64,000 bases of DNA from Flavobacteriaceae bacterium PS02334 (GCA_029959295.1 JASCOH010000001.1:1-64000), one strand, 5' to 3'; positions 33,796 to 42,969 are shown, numbered from the stretch's first letter. Notes: generated from the letters alone by a model not told the origin. Program-made: numbers and translations.

Positions 33796-34494
33796 TTAGC
33801 AGATCAGAAGGAGTCGATATTCATCCTTTTTTTCTAAAGGGGCCCGATGAATGCAAGGCAGAACCTTCTGTTCCGGATGGTCGACTGCCAGCCTCCACAG
33901 ATTGCCCGATCCCAAGTTTATTGGCCTGGCATTAAGTGTAGGCTGATAATGCAGGTCAAAATAATATTCCTTTAAAAAAAAATCAAATTCATCTTCAGGA
34001 CCGCCATGCAGTTCTTTAAGCTTTTCCCTAATTTCCAAAATCCTGATTTTTTGTATGGCATCTCCATTGGGCAATATGTCGCTTGCAGTACCGTAATAGG
34101 TACATAAGAATGTATCGGTGCTGATGGGCGAACGATCAACATGGTAAGAATACACGTCAGTTGAAATGAAGTCCAGCTCCTCGTCCCGCTCGTAATTTTT
34201 TATTAAGTTGAGTGAAGGAGATGCTCCGAAATCAGTCAATAATCTCAGGTCCTCCAAAATAATTTCCCTTGCAGCATGACCTGCTACAGACAATTGAAGC
34301 GATAAAAGCTCTTTGATGGAAACTTCTGTAATATTTTCTCTTAATTTAAGCTTGGAAACAATTTCTTTAAAATCCCCAGCCGGTTTTCTATGCCAGCAGA
34401 CTGCATTTTTATGACCTTGGAAATTTGCATTCACAAGATCAAAAAAATTAGAAACCAATTCAACCTGATTTTGGTCAAAAAATGAGTTATTCAT
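33796..34494 (-). CDS. DUF1826 family protein
   Basis: About 232 residues from ATG 34494 (MNNSFFDQNQ); the longer start at 34530 adds a hydrophobic stretch that looks like untranslated leader. The family pattern is seen in YSYHVDRSPISTDTFLCTYYGTASDILPNGDAI, then LWRLAVDHPEQKVLPCIHRAP and YRLLLIC, matching DUF1826 motifs (HxDR, TYxGxGT-like, HRxP). The function is unknown. It is the first chromosomal gene beyond the ICE end, pointing back toward it. Confidence 0.75.
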   Translation of the reverse strand: MNNSFFDQNQVELVSNFFDLVNANFQGHKNAVCWHRKPAGDFKEIVSKLKLRENITEVSIKELLSLQLSVAGHAAREIILEDLRLLTDFGASPSLNLIKNYERDEELDFISTDVYSYHVDRSPISTDTFLCTYYGTASDILPNGDAIQKIRILEIREKLKELHGGPEDEFDFFLKEYYFDLHYQPTLNARPINLGSGNLWRLAVDHPEQKVLPCIHRAPLEKKDEYRLLLIC

Positions 34495-34757
34495 ATTTAG
34501 AGAATATCTTGCAAAAATAAGTAAGAGCAAGCTAGGATGGATATGTTATTAAAAAAAAAAAAGAGCTCTCTCATAATTTAAAATATTTGCCGAGTTATTT
34601 ATATTGATTACAAGAAGCATTTTTTCAGGCTGTAATTTTTGGATGGCTGAAATGATCCAGAAGCTGGCGACTTTATTGACTTTAGTTAAATAATTACAAA
34701 CCCTTATTGTATTCACTGCAATTATCGTAAATTGTATATAAAACTAACTTCCGCAAT

Positions 34758-35567
34758 ATGAAAAAAATTACGCTTCTTTTTGCCTTTTTTACAGCAGCGT
34801 TAAGTGCGCAAAATTTTCCAGCCCCTTACTGTGCAATCAGCGATCCTGATGAGGTATCGGTTGAAGAGATTACTGCTGTCAGTTTCAGCGCCATTACAAT
34901 CAGCAATACCAATGCTGCCGATCCGCTGGTCGATTTTACGGCAACACTGGTGCCAGTGACTCCAGGACAGGCTTATTCGCTTAAGGTATACGGCAACACT
35001 TATGGTGATTTTGAAACCAGCATTGTAGCGTTTATCGATTGGAATAATAATGGTACCCTAGATGATTCAGGAGAGATTTATGAGGTGGGGACGCTTGCAA
35101 ATTCAAATGGAAATGATGGCGTATTTGCAGAGATGCAGATTACCATACCCGCAACAGCAGCTATGGGTACAACCCGCATAAGAATTACCAAAATATATAC
35201 AGACGAGGAATCTGTCGCCATAGTCAATCCCTGTGCAATTTCCTTTGACGCCTTTGGATTTGGCGCTTTTCCGGGATATGGCCAAGCCTTGGATTTTAAC
35301 CTGACCGTCGGCAGCCTCAGCAGCCCGGATTTTGATGCCAAGTCTTTATCCGTTTATCCTGTTCCGGCAAAAAATTCACTCACTATAGCTTATAGGTCAA
35401 CAATCGGCACCATCCAGATCTACAACCAGTTGGGCCAGGAAGTATATGCAAGCCACGGATTGGGTTCCGAAGTAGATTTGGACGTTTCCAATTTTGCGTC
35501 AGGCGTCTACTTTATAAAACTGTCTAATCACAAGCAAGCAAAGACTTTTAAAATTATTAAGGAGTAA
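34758..35567 (+). CDS. GEVED-domain protein secreted by type IX system
   Basis: The 269-residue protein has a signal peptide (1-18, cleavage LSAQ). A GEVED beta-sandwich domain follows (FIDWNNNGTLDDSGEIYEVG, ATAAMGTTRIRITKIY). The C-terminal type IX secretion sorting domain is about 195-269 (LSVYPVPAKNSLTI, IYNQLGQEV, DVSNFASGVYFIKL, KTFKIIKE). It is exported across the outer membrane and may be surface-anchored. Without an enzyme domain, an adhesin or structural role is likely. Confidence 0.9.
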   Translation: MKKITLLFAFFTAALSAQNFPAPYCAISDPDEVSVEEITAVSFSAITISNTNAADPLVDFTATLVPVTPGQAYSLKVYGNTYGDFETSIVAFIDWNNNGTLDDSGEIYEVGTLANSNGNDGVFAEMQITIPATAAMGTTRIRITKIYTDEESVAIVNPCAISFDAFGFGAFPGYGQALDFNLTVGSLSSPDFDAKSLSVYPVPAKNSLTIAYRSTIGTIQIYNQLGQEVYASHGLGSEVDLDVSNFASGVYFIKLSNHKQAKTFKIIKE

Positions 35568-36376
35568 TTGCCTGCTTTCGGACAGGATCAAAAGATCGAC
35601 CCTTCTAAAACATTCCTGATACAGGGCGAAAACAATCCGATGTTTTCCCGCATGTCGCTAAAGATGGGCGATGCTTCTTTTGATGGCCTGGACATCGGCT
35701 ACTTCAAGAACTACGGCGGCAGGCTCAGCAAAGAGGACCTTCTTTCCGATGCTGAAAAACATATCGGAACCATCGGACCCGACCTGTTTCAAGGCAAGAT
35801 CCTGATCATAGACTATCCCAAAAAGCGTATCGGCATCTGCGAAGCATTGCCAAGGCAGTACCTGGAGGCCACCTTCCAGCCTTTCAAGAGCGGCGACGGA
35901 AGGCCGAAAATCCCGCTGCTCATCAACGGCAAAACCCAGCACGTGATGTTTGATACCGGATTCAGCATCTTTACCCTGCAGACCACGAAAAAGGATGCCA
36001 TTGAGGCGGCAGGCCATAAAGTTATAGATTCCCTTACCGTAAGCTGGGGGAAAAAGCGACTTTCCTTGGTGTCAAAGCTAAGAAGCCTATAAAATTCGGG
36101 ACTAGGTCCCTTAAGGGCTCTACCCTATATTACGACGAACAGGAGACATTTCAGAATTTTTACAAATTTGTCGAAATCTGGGGCCTGACCGGAAATGCTT
36201 TCTTCCTGAACAGCACTGTTATTATCGACTATAAAAACAGCTATTCGGAGTGCTTTAGACAAGATTACTATACGGTTAAATGTACCAATAAGAAATTCAG
36301 TCTAGATGTTGATCTATTCTATGCTGAAGTTGTACGGCCTGTCGGATTGGGTGATGGCCTGAGCATAATTGCCTAG
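35568..36376 (+). pseudogene. Frameshifted, 5'-truncated aspartyl-protease-like gene
   Basis: The first frame (35568-36092) carries QHVMFDTGFSIF, the DTG motif of retropepsin-like proteins, preceded by FRM-style strands. At a G5A5 run (36046-36055) the frame breaks. Coding sense continues in another frame to 36376 with GLTGNAFFLNSTVIIDYKN, the second-half signature of the family. The 5' end is also missing: only the tail of a signal peptide (PAFGQDQ) abuts the stop codon of the preceding T9SS gene. Two defects indicate a pseudogene, unless the base run is a sequencing error. Confidence 0.75.
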
Positions 36377-36466
36377 ATTTATAACAACTGTTGAAGATTA
36401 TGCAGGAAGAAAAGAATCATTGCTTGTAGATAATTATTGTAACTTTAGCAGCATAAAATTTCTGTC

Positions 36467-37237
36467 ATGAAAATTGCCACCTATAACGTAAATGGAATCA
36501 ATGGCCACCTTTCGGTACTGCTCAAGTGGCTGGAAGAATCCGCTCCTGATATTGTCTGCCTGCAGGAGCTCAAGGCACCCCAGGACAATTTTCCTCATGA
36601 GGCAATCAGTTCCGCAGGTTACAATGCGGTCTGGAATGGACAAAAGCAATGGAACGGTGTTGCGATACTTGCAAAGGGGATGGAGATTCAGGAAGTCGGC
36701 AGAATCCTTCCTGGAGATCCTGAAGATATGCAGAGTCGCTACCTGGAGGCACTCGTCGGGGGAATCGTGGTTGCCTGCATCTATCTTCCGAACGGAAATC
36801 CTGCCCCTGGGCCGAAGCTGGATTACAAGATGCGGTGGATGGAGAGGCTCTCTGCAAGAGCGAAAGTATTGCTGGAGCACAAGGTGCCCGTTGCGATTGC
36901 AGGCGATTTTAATGCAATTCCCACCGAACTTGACGTGTATAAGCCCGAGAAATACAAGGAGGATGCGCTGTTTTGCATTGAAGTCCGGGAAGCATTCCGT
37001 TCTCTTGTAAATCAGGGATGGACTGACAGCATAAGATCTCTTTATCCTGATGAGACCATATATACATTTTGGGATTATTTTAGGAGCGCCTATTCTAGAA
37101 ATGCCGGGATGCGCATCGACCACTTTCTCCTGAGTCCAGAGCTGGCAGGAAGGCTTCAGTCTGGCGGCGTGGATAAAGATGTAAGAGGATGGGAAAAGAC
37201 CAGCGACCATGCGCCTGTATGGATCCAGATAGCCTGA
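36467..37237 (+). CDS. xth: Exodeoxyribonuclease III
   Basis: The 256-residue protein has all EEP-family motifs of ExoIII: MKIATYNVNGI, LQELKAPQ (metal-binding Glu), AGDFNAIP, a FRSAYSRNAGMRIDHFL tract with the DHxL-type Asp, and SDHAPV (catalytic His). It acts in base-excision repair as AP endonuclease and 3'-5' exonuclease. It stands alone, with a TAACTTTAG box near 36439 as a weak promoter. Confidence 0.93.
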   Translation: MKIATYNVNGINGHLSVLLKWLEESAPDIVCLQELKAPQDNFPHEAISSAGYNAVWNGQKQWNGVAILAKGMEIQEVGRILPGDPEDMQSRYLEALVGGIVVACIYLPNGNPAPGPKLDYKMRWMERLSARAKVLLEHKVPVAIAGDFNAIPTELDVYKPEKYKEDALFCIEVREAFRSLVNQGWTDSIRSLYPDETIYTFWDYFRSAYSRNAGMRIDHFLLSPELAGRLQSGGVDKDVRGWEKTSDHAPVWIQIA

Positions 37238-37577
37238 TGCAAAAGAATAAAATTTCTAGATCATATCTGTTTTTTTTGGAAGCGAGGAAAATAAATGCGT
37301 CCAAAGGAAATTCGAGCAATCCGGGATAAATGTAGTCCTTTTTCCTGGAAACTAACATCTTAACAATGACTTCGACGTGGTAGCCGAGACAGCCATAAAA
37401 GAATATCAGGCCCCAATAGGCGGACGAAGGCAAAACTAGGCAAAACTCCACATTTTTGGACACAAAGAACTTTAGCACCCGGCCATGAAATCCCATGCGA
37501 GAATAGGCAGCAATAAAAATAAAATAATTGCGAATAACATGGTGGCATTCCATGTTTTATGCCTAAATTGCTGTATT
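37238..37577. other. Gap between xth and the type III PKS operon
   Basis: A minus-strand frame (from 37553) gives hydrophobic stretches but runs into antisense of xth and matches nothing I know. I see no terminator or clear promoter. The region may hold a remnant or the operon's 5' UTR. Confidence 0.4.
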
Positions 37578-38711
37578 ATGCAAACAAATCCTGACGTGAT
37601 TATTATTGGTGGCGGTCTTGCAGGTCTTGCGGGAGCAATACATCTATCCAGGCAAGGACTGGAGGTAACCCTGATTGAAAAGTCAGCTTACCCGCGCCAC
37701 AAAGTATGCGGTGAATACATTTCTAGCGAAATCCTGCCCTATCTGGATTGGCTGGGCGTAGATATTCTTCAGTTGCATCCTGCAAAAATTAACCATCTTG
37801 AGTTTACTTCAGGCCATGGAAAAGCTCTCAGAGCAAGACTTCCGCTAGGAGGTTTGGGCATCAGTCGCCATTCGCTGGATAATTTTTTATGCCAAAAAGC
37901 GATAGCAAGCGGCTGTACTATAATCAAGGCCACAGTTACGGCTGCTACTTTTGCGGATGATGCATTTTCAGTTACAGCCCAAAATCAAATTTTAACAGCA
38001 AAAATAGTATTGGGGGCCTACGGAAAGCGTTCCAATATCGACCAAATACTATCGCGCGGTTTTATCAATAAAAAAGCACCATGGCTGGCCGTAAAGGGCC
38101 ATTATTCAGGTAATTTTCCTGACAGTGTCGTGGCGCTCCACAACTTTAAGGGAGGCTACTGCGGCGTTTCCAAGGTTGAAGATAATATCATAAACATCTG
38201 CTACCTGGCCGATTTCAAGACCTTTAAGAAATACAGAAACATAGAGGATTACCAGCGCAACGTGATGTACAAAAATAAGCACATCAGGTCTGTTTTTGAA
38301 AACAGCATGCCCCTTTTTGAAAAGCCACTCACCATAAGCCAGATCTCATTTGAAAAAAAACGGGTCGTGGAAAACCATATGCTGATGATAGGCGACACTG
38401 CAGGTCTCATCCATCCGCTTTGCGGCAACGGCATGGCGATGGCTGTCAAAGCGGCTAAAATTGCATCAGAACTCGTATTGGACTACTACTCCGGAAAGAT
38501 AGCATCGCGGCAGCTGCTGGAGCGTGCCTACACCCGACAGTGGAAGAAACATTTTGGCAGGCGATTGCTTGCAGGCAGGCTTCTATCGAAAGTACTGAGG
38601 CGTGAAACCGCTACTGCAGCACTAGTAAGCATGGCGGCGGCGGTCCCAACGCTGCTGCCCTGGATAGTCAAGCAGACCCACGGCAAACCAATACCAATCA
38701 AATGGCCATAA
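37578..38711 (+). CDS. FAD-dependent oxidoreductase (geranylgeranyl-reductase-like) of the PKS operon
   Basis: The 377-residue flavoprotein has the Rossmann GGGLAGLAGAIHL (FAD ADP loop), YPRHKVCGEYIS, and GDTAGLIHPLCGNGMAMAVKAA (second FAD motif). The fold is the p-hydroxybenzoate hydroxylase/geranylgeranyl reductase group. In other type III PKS clusters such flavoproteins hydroxylate or oxidise alkylresorcinols to quinones; that role is inferred. ATG 37578 is chosen because upstream residues in the longer frame are not conserved-looking. The 3' end overlaps the methyltransferase by 10 bp. Confidence 0.88.
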   Translation: MQTNPDVIIIGGGLAGLAGAIHLSRQGLEVTLIEKSAYPRHKVCGEYISSEILPYLDWLGVDILQLHPAKINHLEFTSGHGKALRARLPLGGLGISRHSLDNFLCQKAIASGCTIIKATVTAATFADDAFSVTAQNQILTAKIVLGAYGKRSNIDQILSRGFINKKAPWLAVKGHYSGNFPDSVVALHNFKGGYCGVSKVEDNIINICYLADFKTFKKYRNIEDYQRNVMYKNKHIRSVFENSMPLFEKPLTISQISFEKKRVVENHMLMIGDTAGLIHPLCGNGMAMAVKAAKIASELVLDYYSGKIASRQLLERAYTRQWKKHFGRRLLAGRLLSKVLRRETATAALVSMAAAVPTLLPWIVKQTHGKPIPIKWP

Positions 38712-39415
38712 GTACCAAATACAGGACAGAGCAAACCGAAATGATGGATGATTTTTCAATCCAGGGTGAAGAGCTGCGAGAAGCCTTGGATAAGATCGCG
38801 AGCATCAACCAGCTCCTAGGTGGCAACAGGCTCACGCTAAGTGGTGTAAAGCAATTACTAGAAAGGTCGGATGTTTCCGAGCAGGTAGTGATTGCCGATA
38901 TAGGTTGCGGCAACGGCGACATGCTCCGGATGCTGGCCACTTACGCAAGAAAAAACAGCCTTAACCTTAAGATGGTCGGCGTGGACGCCAATCCCTTTAC
39001 TATAAATTATGCCCGAATGCTGTCAAGCGACTACCAAGATATAGAATATGTCTGCACCGATATCTTCAGCAAGGATTTCATTGCCCTAAGATATGATATC
39101 GTTTTATGCACCCTTACCCTGCACCATTTTACCAATGCGCAAATAATAAATATAATCACTACCTTTAATGACAATGCGTCCATGGGAATCATAGTAAACG
39201 ATCTGCACCGCAGCAGGTTGGCATACCGGCTTTTTCAAATAATCTGCGTCCTCTTTGGCCTAAACAGAATGTCGAGGCAGGACGGGCTCGTATCAATATT
39301 GAGGGGATTTAAGAGAAACGAGCTGGTAAGCTTCTCCAAGGCCTTAAAATTAAAAAATTATACCGTCCAGTGGAAATGGGCTTTCCGCTACCAATGGATA
39401 ATTTCTAAAATATGA
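38702..39415 (+). CDS. SAM-dependent methyltransferase of the PKS operon
   Basis: A 237-residue class I methyltransferase: motif I VIADIGCGNGDMLRML (about 62-77), acidic GVDANP (motif II), VLCTLTLHHFT (motif IV). Related enzymes next to type III PKSs O- or C-methylate phenolic lipids or pyrones. It overlaps the gene before it by 10 bp and the next (PKS) by 4 bp, so it is part of a coupled operon. Confidence 0.88.
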   Translation: MAISTKYRTEQTEMMDDFSIQGEELREALDKIASINQLLGGNRLTLSGVKQLLERSDVSEQVVIADIGCGNGDMLRMLATYARKNSLNLKMVGVDANPFTINYARMLSSDYQDIEYVCTDIFSKDFIALRYDIVLCTLTLHHFTNAQIINIITTFNDNASMGIIVNDLHRSRLAYRLFQIICVLFGLNRMSRQDGLVSILRGFKRNELVSFSKALKLKNYTVQWKWAFRYQWIISKI

Positions 39416-40464
39416 GCGTAAAGATAATAACTGTTGCAAAGCAACTTCCGCAATATTCGCGCACCACAGCCGACATCCTTCCATTACTGGATATATGGTT
39501 GCAGGGGCAGGACGCACGCTTTATAAAAAAAGTAAAAAAGATATTTGAAGGCGCGGCAGTAGACAAGCGCTATTCTATCATGGACCCCGCTGAAGTCTTC
39601 ACGGCCACATCGTTTGAAGATAAGAATAATATCTACTGCAGGGAAGCCGTTATTCTAGGAACGCAGGTTCTTGAAAAAGCGCTGGCCAAGGTAGGCTGGG
39701 AACCAAAATCCCTCGACTATATCATTACGGTAAGCTGTACGGGCATCATGATTCCATCCTTGGATGCCTACCTTATAAACAAGATGAAGCTCCGGCAGGA
39801 CATCGTAAGGCTGCCCGTTACCGAAATGGGCTGTGCCGCAGGGGTATCCGGCATTCTGTATGCCAAAAACTTCCTTAAGGCTAATCCTGGGAAGCGGGCT
39901 GCTGTAATAGCGGTCGAATCTCCTACGGCAACATTCCAGCTTGATGATTTTTCGATGCCAAATATTGTGAGCGCCGCCATCTTCGGCGACGGGGCTGCCT
40001 GTTGCCTGCTGTCATCTTATGAAAAAGACTACGGGCCAGCGATTCTCGACGAGCAGATGTACCATTTTTATGATGCCGAGCAGATGATGGGTTTCAAGCT
40101 CACCAACGGCGGCTTGCAAATGGTACTGGATATAGCAGTTCCCGATGCCATCGCATCGCATTTTAGCGATATCATACATCCTTTCCTGCAAAAAAATAAT
40201 CTGGAAATCAATGATATAGATCACATGGTATTTCATCCCGGGGGTAAAAAGATAGTAGCCATTGTCGAGACACTTTTTTCGGGATTGGGAAAGAATATCG
40301 ACGACACCAAAGAGGTGCTCAAGCAGTACGGCAACATGTCCAGTGCCACTGTTCTCTATGTGTTGGAGCGTATTATGGAACGAAAGCCACTGCCAGGGGA
40401 AAAAGGGCTGATGCTGAGTTTCGGCCCAGGATTTTCAGCACAGCGGATCTTGTTGCAATGGTAA
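39412..40464 (+). CDS. Type III polyketide synthase
   Basis: A 350-residue chalcone/stilbene-synthase-like enzyme. The catalytic Cys is at about 141 (TEMGCAAGVSG), His at about 275 (FHPGGKKI) and Asn at about 308 (YGNMSSAT), giving the intact type III triad. ITVSCTGIMIPSLDA is another family block. Such enzymes condense malonyl units on an acyl starter and cyclise to alkylresorcinols, alkylpyrones or related phenols. The adjacent ACP/KAS suggests the starter is delivered by an ACP. It overlaps the methyltransferase by 4 bp. Confidence 0.95.
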   Translation: MSVKIITVAKQLPQYSRTTADILPLLDIWLQGQDARFIKKVKKIFEGAAVDKRYSIMDPAEVFTATSFEDKNNIYCREAVILGTQVLEKALAKVGWEPKSLDYIITVSCTGIMIPSLDAYLINKMKLRQDIVRLPVTEMGCAAGVSGILYAKNFLKANPGKRAAVIAVESPTATFQLDDFSMPNIVSAAIFGDGAACCLLSSYEKDYGPAILDEQMYHFYDAEQMMGFKLTNGGLQMVLDIAVPDAIASHFSDIIHPFLQKNNLEINDIDHMVFHPGGKKIVAIVETLFSGLGKNIDDTKEVLKQYGNMSSATVLYVLERIMERKPLPGEKGLMLSFGPGFSAQRILLQW

Positions 40465-40485
40465 TTACTATAAAATAAACAGACC

Positions 40486-40923
40486 ATGAACCTAAATGAT
40501 ATTATGGCACAACTGCCCTACAGCAAGCCTTTTTTATTTGTAGACGAATTGCTGCATGCCGATGAAAATGGCATTACGGGCACTTACACTTTTGATGAAA
40601 GCCTTGATTTTTACAAAGGCCATTTTAAGGGAAACCCGGTAACTCCGGGAGTGATCCTGACAGAAACCATGGCGCAGATAGGCATGGTCTGCCTGGGAAT
40701 CTATCTGCTCGATAACAACCTGAAAAAAGATACCGTAATCGCATTCACATCTGCCGACATGCAGTTTCTAAAACCAGTTTACCCCAATGAAAAAGTCACA
40801 GTAACTTCCCAAAAGACATTTTTCAGGTTCGGAAAGCTCAAGTGTGCAGCGGTCATGAAAAACGAAGCCGGACAGGAAGTCTGCAGGGGCATTCTATCCG
40901 GAATGATAACTGCCAGGCTATGA
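40486..40923 (+). CDS. FabZ-like 3-hydroxyacyl-ACP dehydratase
   Basis: A 145-residue hotdog-fold protein: YKGHFKGNPVTPGVILTETMAQ carries the catalytic His (about 46) and acidic Glu (about 60). It should dehydrate beta-hydroxyacyl-ACP during starter-chain synthesis. It is 21 bp after the PKS and overlaps the ketoacyl synthase start (ATGA). Confidence 0.9.
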   Translation: MNLNDIMAQLPYSKPFLFVDELLHADENGITGTYTFDESLDFYKGHFKGNPVTPGVILTETMAQIGMVCLGIYLLDNNLKKDTVIAFTSADMQFLKPVYPNEKVTVTSQKTFFRFGKLKCAAVMKNEAGQEVCRGILSGMITARL

Positions 40924-42203
40924 ACAGGAGAGTTGTAATAACAGGCCTGGGAGTAGTTTCTCCAAACGGGGTCGGGGTTCCTGCGTTTACCCATGCCATA
41001 AAAAATGGAATCTCTGGCATACGGCACGATATGCAGCTACAGGAATTGCAATTCTCCTGCCAAATAGCAGGCCAGCCCCAAATTACAGACGAACTCAAGT
41101 CGGAATATTTTACCGATCTTGAACTCCGCGGGTTCGGCAGCACGGGAATACTATATGGCGTCATTGCAGGCATCGAAGCCTGGAAAAATGCCGGACTACC
41201 TATGCAAGTAAGTGAGGAGCCCGATTGGGACAGCGGGACTGTTTTCGGCTCGGGCACATCGGGCATTGATAAATTTCGCGAAAGCATCTACAAAATAGAC
41301 GCACTGCAAACCCGCAGGCTTGGCAGCACCGTAGTTGCTCAGACCATGAACAGCGGCATCAGCGCCTGGCTCGGCGGAAAGCTGGGGCTTGGAAACCAAG
41401 TCACTACAAATTCTTCTGCCTGTGCAACAGGAACCGAAGCAATCATGATGGCCTTCGACCGCATACGTTCCGGACAGGCCAAGCGCATGCTGGCTGGCAG
41501 CACCGGAGATAGCGGTCCCTATATATGGGCAGGATTCGACGCCCTGCGTGTGTGCAGCTCAAAATATAACGACAGCCCACATGAAGGCTCCCGCCCCATG
41601 AGCGCCACGGCTTCGGGATTCGTGCCCGGAAGCGGTGCCGGTGCGATGGTAGTCGAAGAACTGGAAAGCGCGCTTAGACGCGGCGCAACCATCTATGCCG
41701 AGATATTGGGCGGCAATGTAAATTCCGGCGGGCAGCGCGGGAGCGGTAGCATGACCGCTCCCAACAGCCATGCCGTGCAGCGGTGCATCACCGATGCGCT
41801 TCAAAATGCAGGCATTTCGGGAGCTGACGTCGATGCCATAAACGGGCATCTTACCGCAACAGCAAAAGACAGCCTGGAAATTGAGAACTGGACAAAAGCG
41901 CTGAACCGACACGGGGATAAATTTCCCTATATCAATTCCTTGAAAAGCATGACGGGGCATTGCCTTAGCGCTGCCGGAAGCATTGAGAGCGTAGCCGCGG
42001 TACTGCAGCTGCACCAGGGCTTCCTATTCGGCAATACCAACTGCGATAACCTGCATCCGGAGATCGCCGCACTTGCCGATCCTTCAAAAATACCATTAAA
42101 AACGGCCAACATTAACTTGGAGATAATCGCCAAGGCAAGTTTTGGCTTTGGCGATGTAAACGCCTGTATACTATTTAAAAAATTTGACAACCTTACATTA
42201 TGA
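40920..42203 (+). CDS. Beta-ketoacyl-ACP synthase (KAS II-like)
   Basis: The 427-residue thiolase-fold enzyme has Cys about 168 (SSACATGTEA), His about 310 (NGHLTAT) and His about 347 (SMTGHCLSAAG), the full Claisen triad. The usual AHGT(S/G)T block reads GHLTAT, an unusual Gly-to-Leu change beside the catalytic His. I start at ATG 40920 (MNRRVVITGLG), not 40842. It probably elongates acyl-ACP for the type III PKS. It overlaps both neighbours by 4 bp. Confidence 0.92.
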   Translation: MNRRVVITGLGVVSPNGVGVPAFTHAIKNGISGIRHDMQLQELQFSCQIAGQPQITDELKSEYFTDLELRGFGSTGILYGVIAGIEAWKNAGLPMQVSEEPDWDSGTVFGSGTSGIDKFRESIYKIDALQTRRLGSTVVAQTMNSGISAWLGGKLGLGNQVTTNSSACATGTEAIMMAFDRIRSGQAKRMLAGSTGDSGPYIWAGFDALRVCSSKYNDSPHEGSRPMSATASGFVPGSGAGAMVVEELESALRRGATIYAEILGGNVNSGGQRGSGSMTAPNSHAVQRCITDALQNAGISGADVDAINGHLTATAKDSLEIENWTKALNRHGDKFPYINSLKSMTGHCLSAAGSIESVAAVLQLHQGFLFGNTNCDNLHPEIAALADPSKIPLKTANINLEIIAKASFGFGDVNACILFKKFDNLTL

Positions 42204-42454
42204 CTAGAGAAGAAATTATTGCCAAGCTAAAAGTTATCGTAAAGCCCTATGCTGCAAATCATGAAGCTTATGAGAGCCTTACGGAAGATACCGATTTTAT
42301 TACCGACCTCAATATTAATTCGGCCAACCTGGTAGACATTGTACTGGATATTGAAGAAACCTTCGACGTGGTTATCGACAACTCTGATATGGAACGCATG
42401 CTTGATATCAAAACTACGGTTGGGATCATAGAAACCAAACTTGCGGCAAAGTGA
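42200..42454 (+). CDS. Dedicated acyl carrier protein
   Basis: The 84-residue ACP has the four-helix pattern and a phosphopantetheine serine at about 41 in LNINSANLVDIV (canonical DSL replaced by NSA). It carries growing acyl chains for the neighbouring KAS and dehydratase and may hand them to the type III PKS. It overlaps KAS by 4 bp and the PPTase start by 4 bp (GTGA). Confidence 0.9.
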   Translation: MTREEIIAKLKVIVKPYAANHEAYESLTEDTDFITDLNINSANLVDIVLDIEETFDVVIDNSDMERMLDIKTTVGIIETKLAAK

Positions 42455-42969
42455 TAGGCAATGATATCGTAGATTTGATGCAGTCTCGACTTGAGAGCAA
42501 CTGGCAACGGAAAGGCTTTCTAGAAAAAATATTTACAGATAATGAACAGCTGCTCATAGCAAACGACCGAGAGCCCGAAATTATGGTATGGCTGCTATGG
42601 AGCATGAAAGAAGCTGCGTACAAAATATACAACAGGCAGACAAAAACAAGGGAATTTATTCCGAAAAAGCTGGCATGTACAATACTCTCGAAAGACAGAT
42701 TTCATGCTTCAGGCCGAGTTGCTTGCCTTGAAAACACATACCCTACAGAATCAGCCATCACCAAAGACAGCATCCATACTGTAGCTGTCAGCAGTATAGC
42801 AAATTTAGTAGATGTGATTGAGATCGAAAACAAAGGAATCAGAAAAGATGGAAACGGCTTGCCCTACTTCCCTACTTCAAATAATATAATCCAGGATGTT
42901 TCAATCAGCCACCACGGCCGTTTTGAAAAAGTGGTTGCGATTCGAATGGATGTGCAAACAAAAAGCTAG
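42451..42969 (+). CDS. 4'-phosphopantetheinyl transferase
   Basis: The 172-residue PPTase has IGNDIVDL (2-9, metal-binding Asp) and WSMKEAAYK (50-58, Glu and Lys), the hallmark motifs. It would load the ACP at 42200. The start is GTG, overlapping the ACP stop, and the length fits AcpS/Sfp-like single-domain enzymes. It is the last gene of the operon. No terminator is seen after it. Confidence 0.88.
   Translation: MIGNDIVDLMQSRLESNWQRKGFLEKIFTDNEQLLIANDREPEIMVWLLWSMKEAAYKIYNRQTKTREFIPKKLACTILSKDRFHASGRVACLENTYPTESAITKDSIHTVAVSSIANLVDVIEIENKGIRKDGNGLPYFPTSNNIIQDVSISHHGRFEKVVAIRMDVQTKS

Noticed and set aside
36434-37210. 258-residue minus-strand ORF antisense to exonuclease III
   Set aside because: It covers almost exactly the xth gene, whose catalytic motifs are all present on the plus strand.
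37095-37553. 152-residue minus-strand ORF upstream of the PKS operon
   Set aside because: Its second half is antisense to xth and the first half matches nothing; low confidence, so only mentioned in the gap note.
41559-42014. Minus-strand ORFs in the KAS gene
   Set aside because: Shadows favoured by the GC-rich codon usage of the PKS operon.
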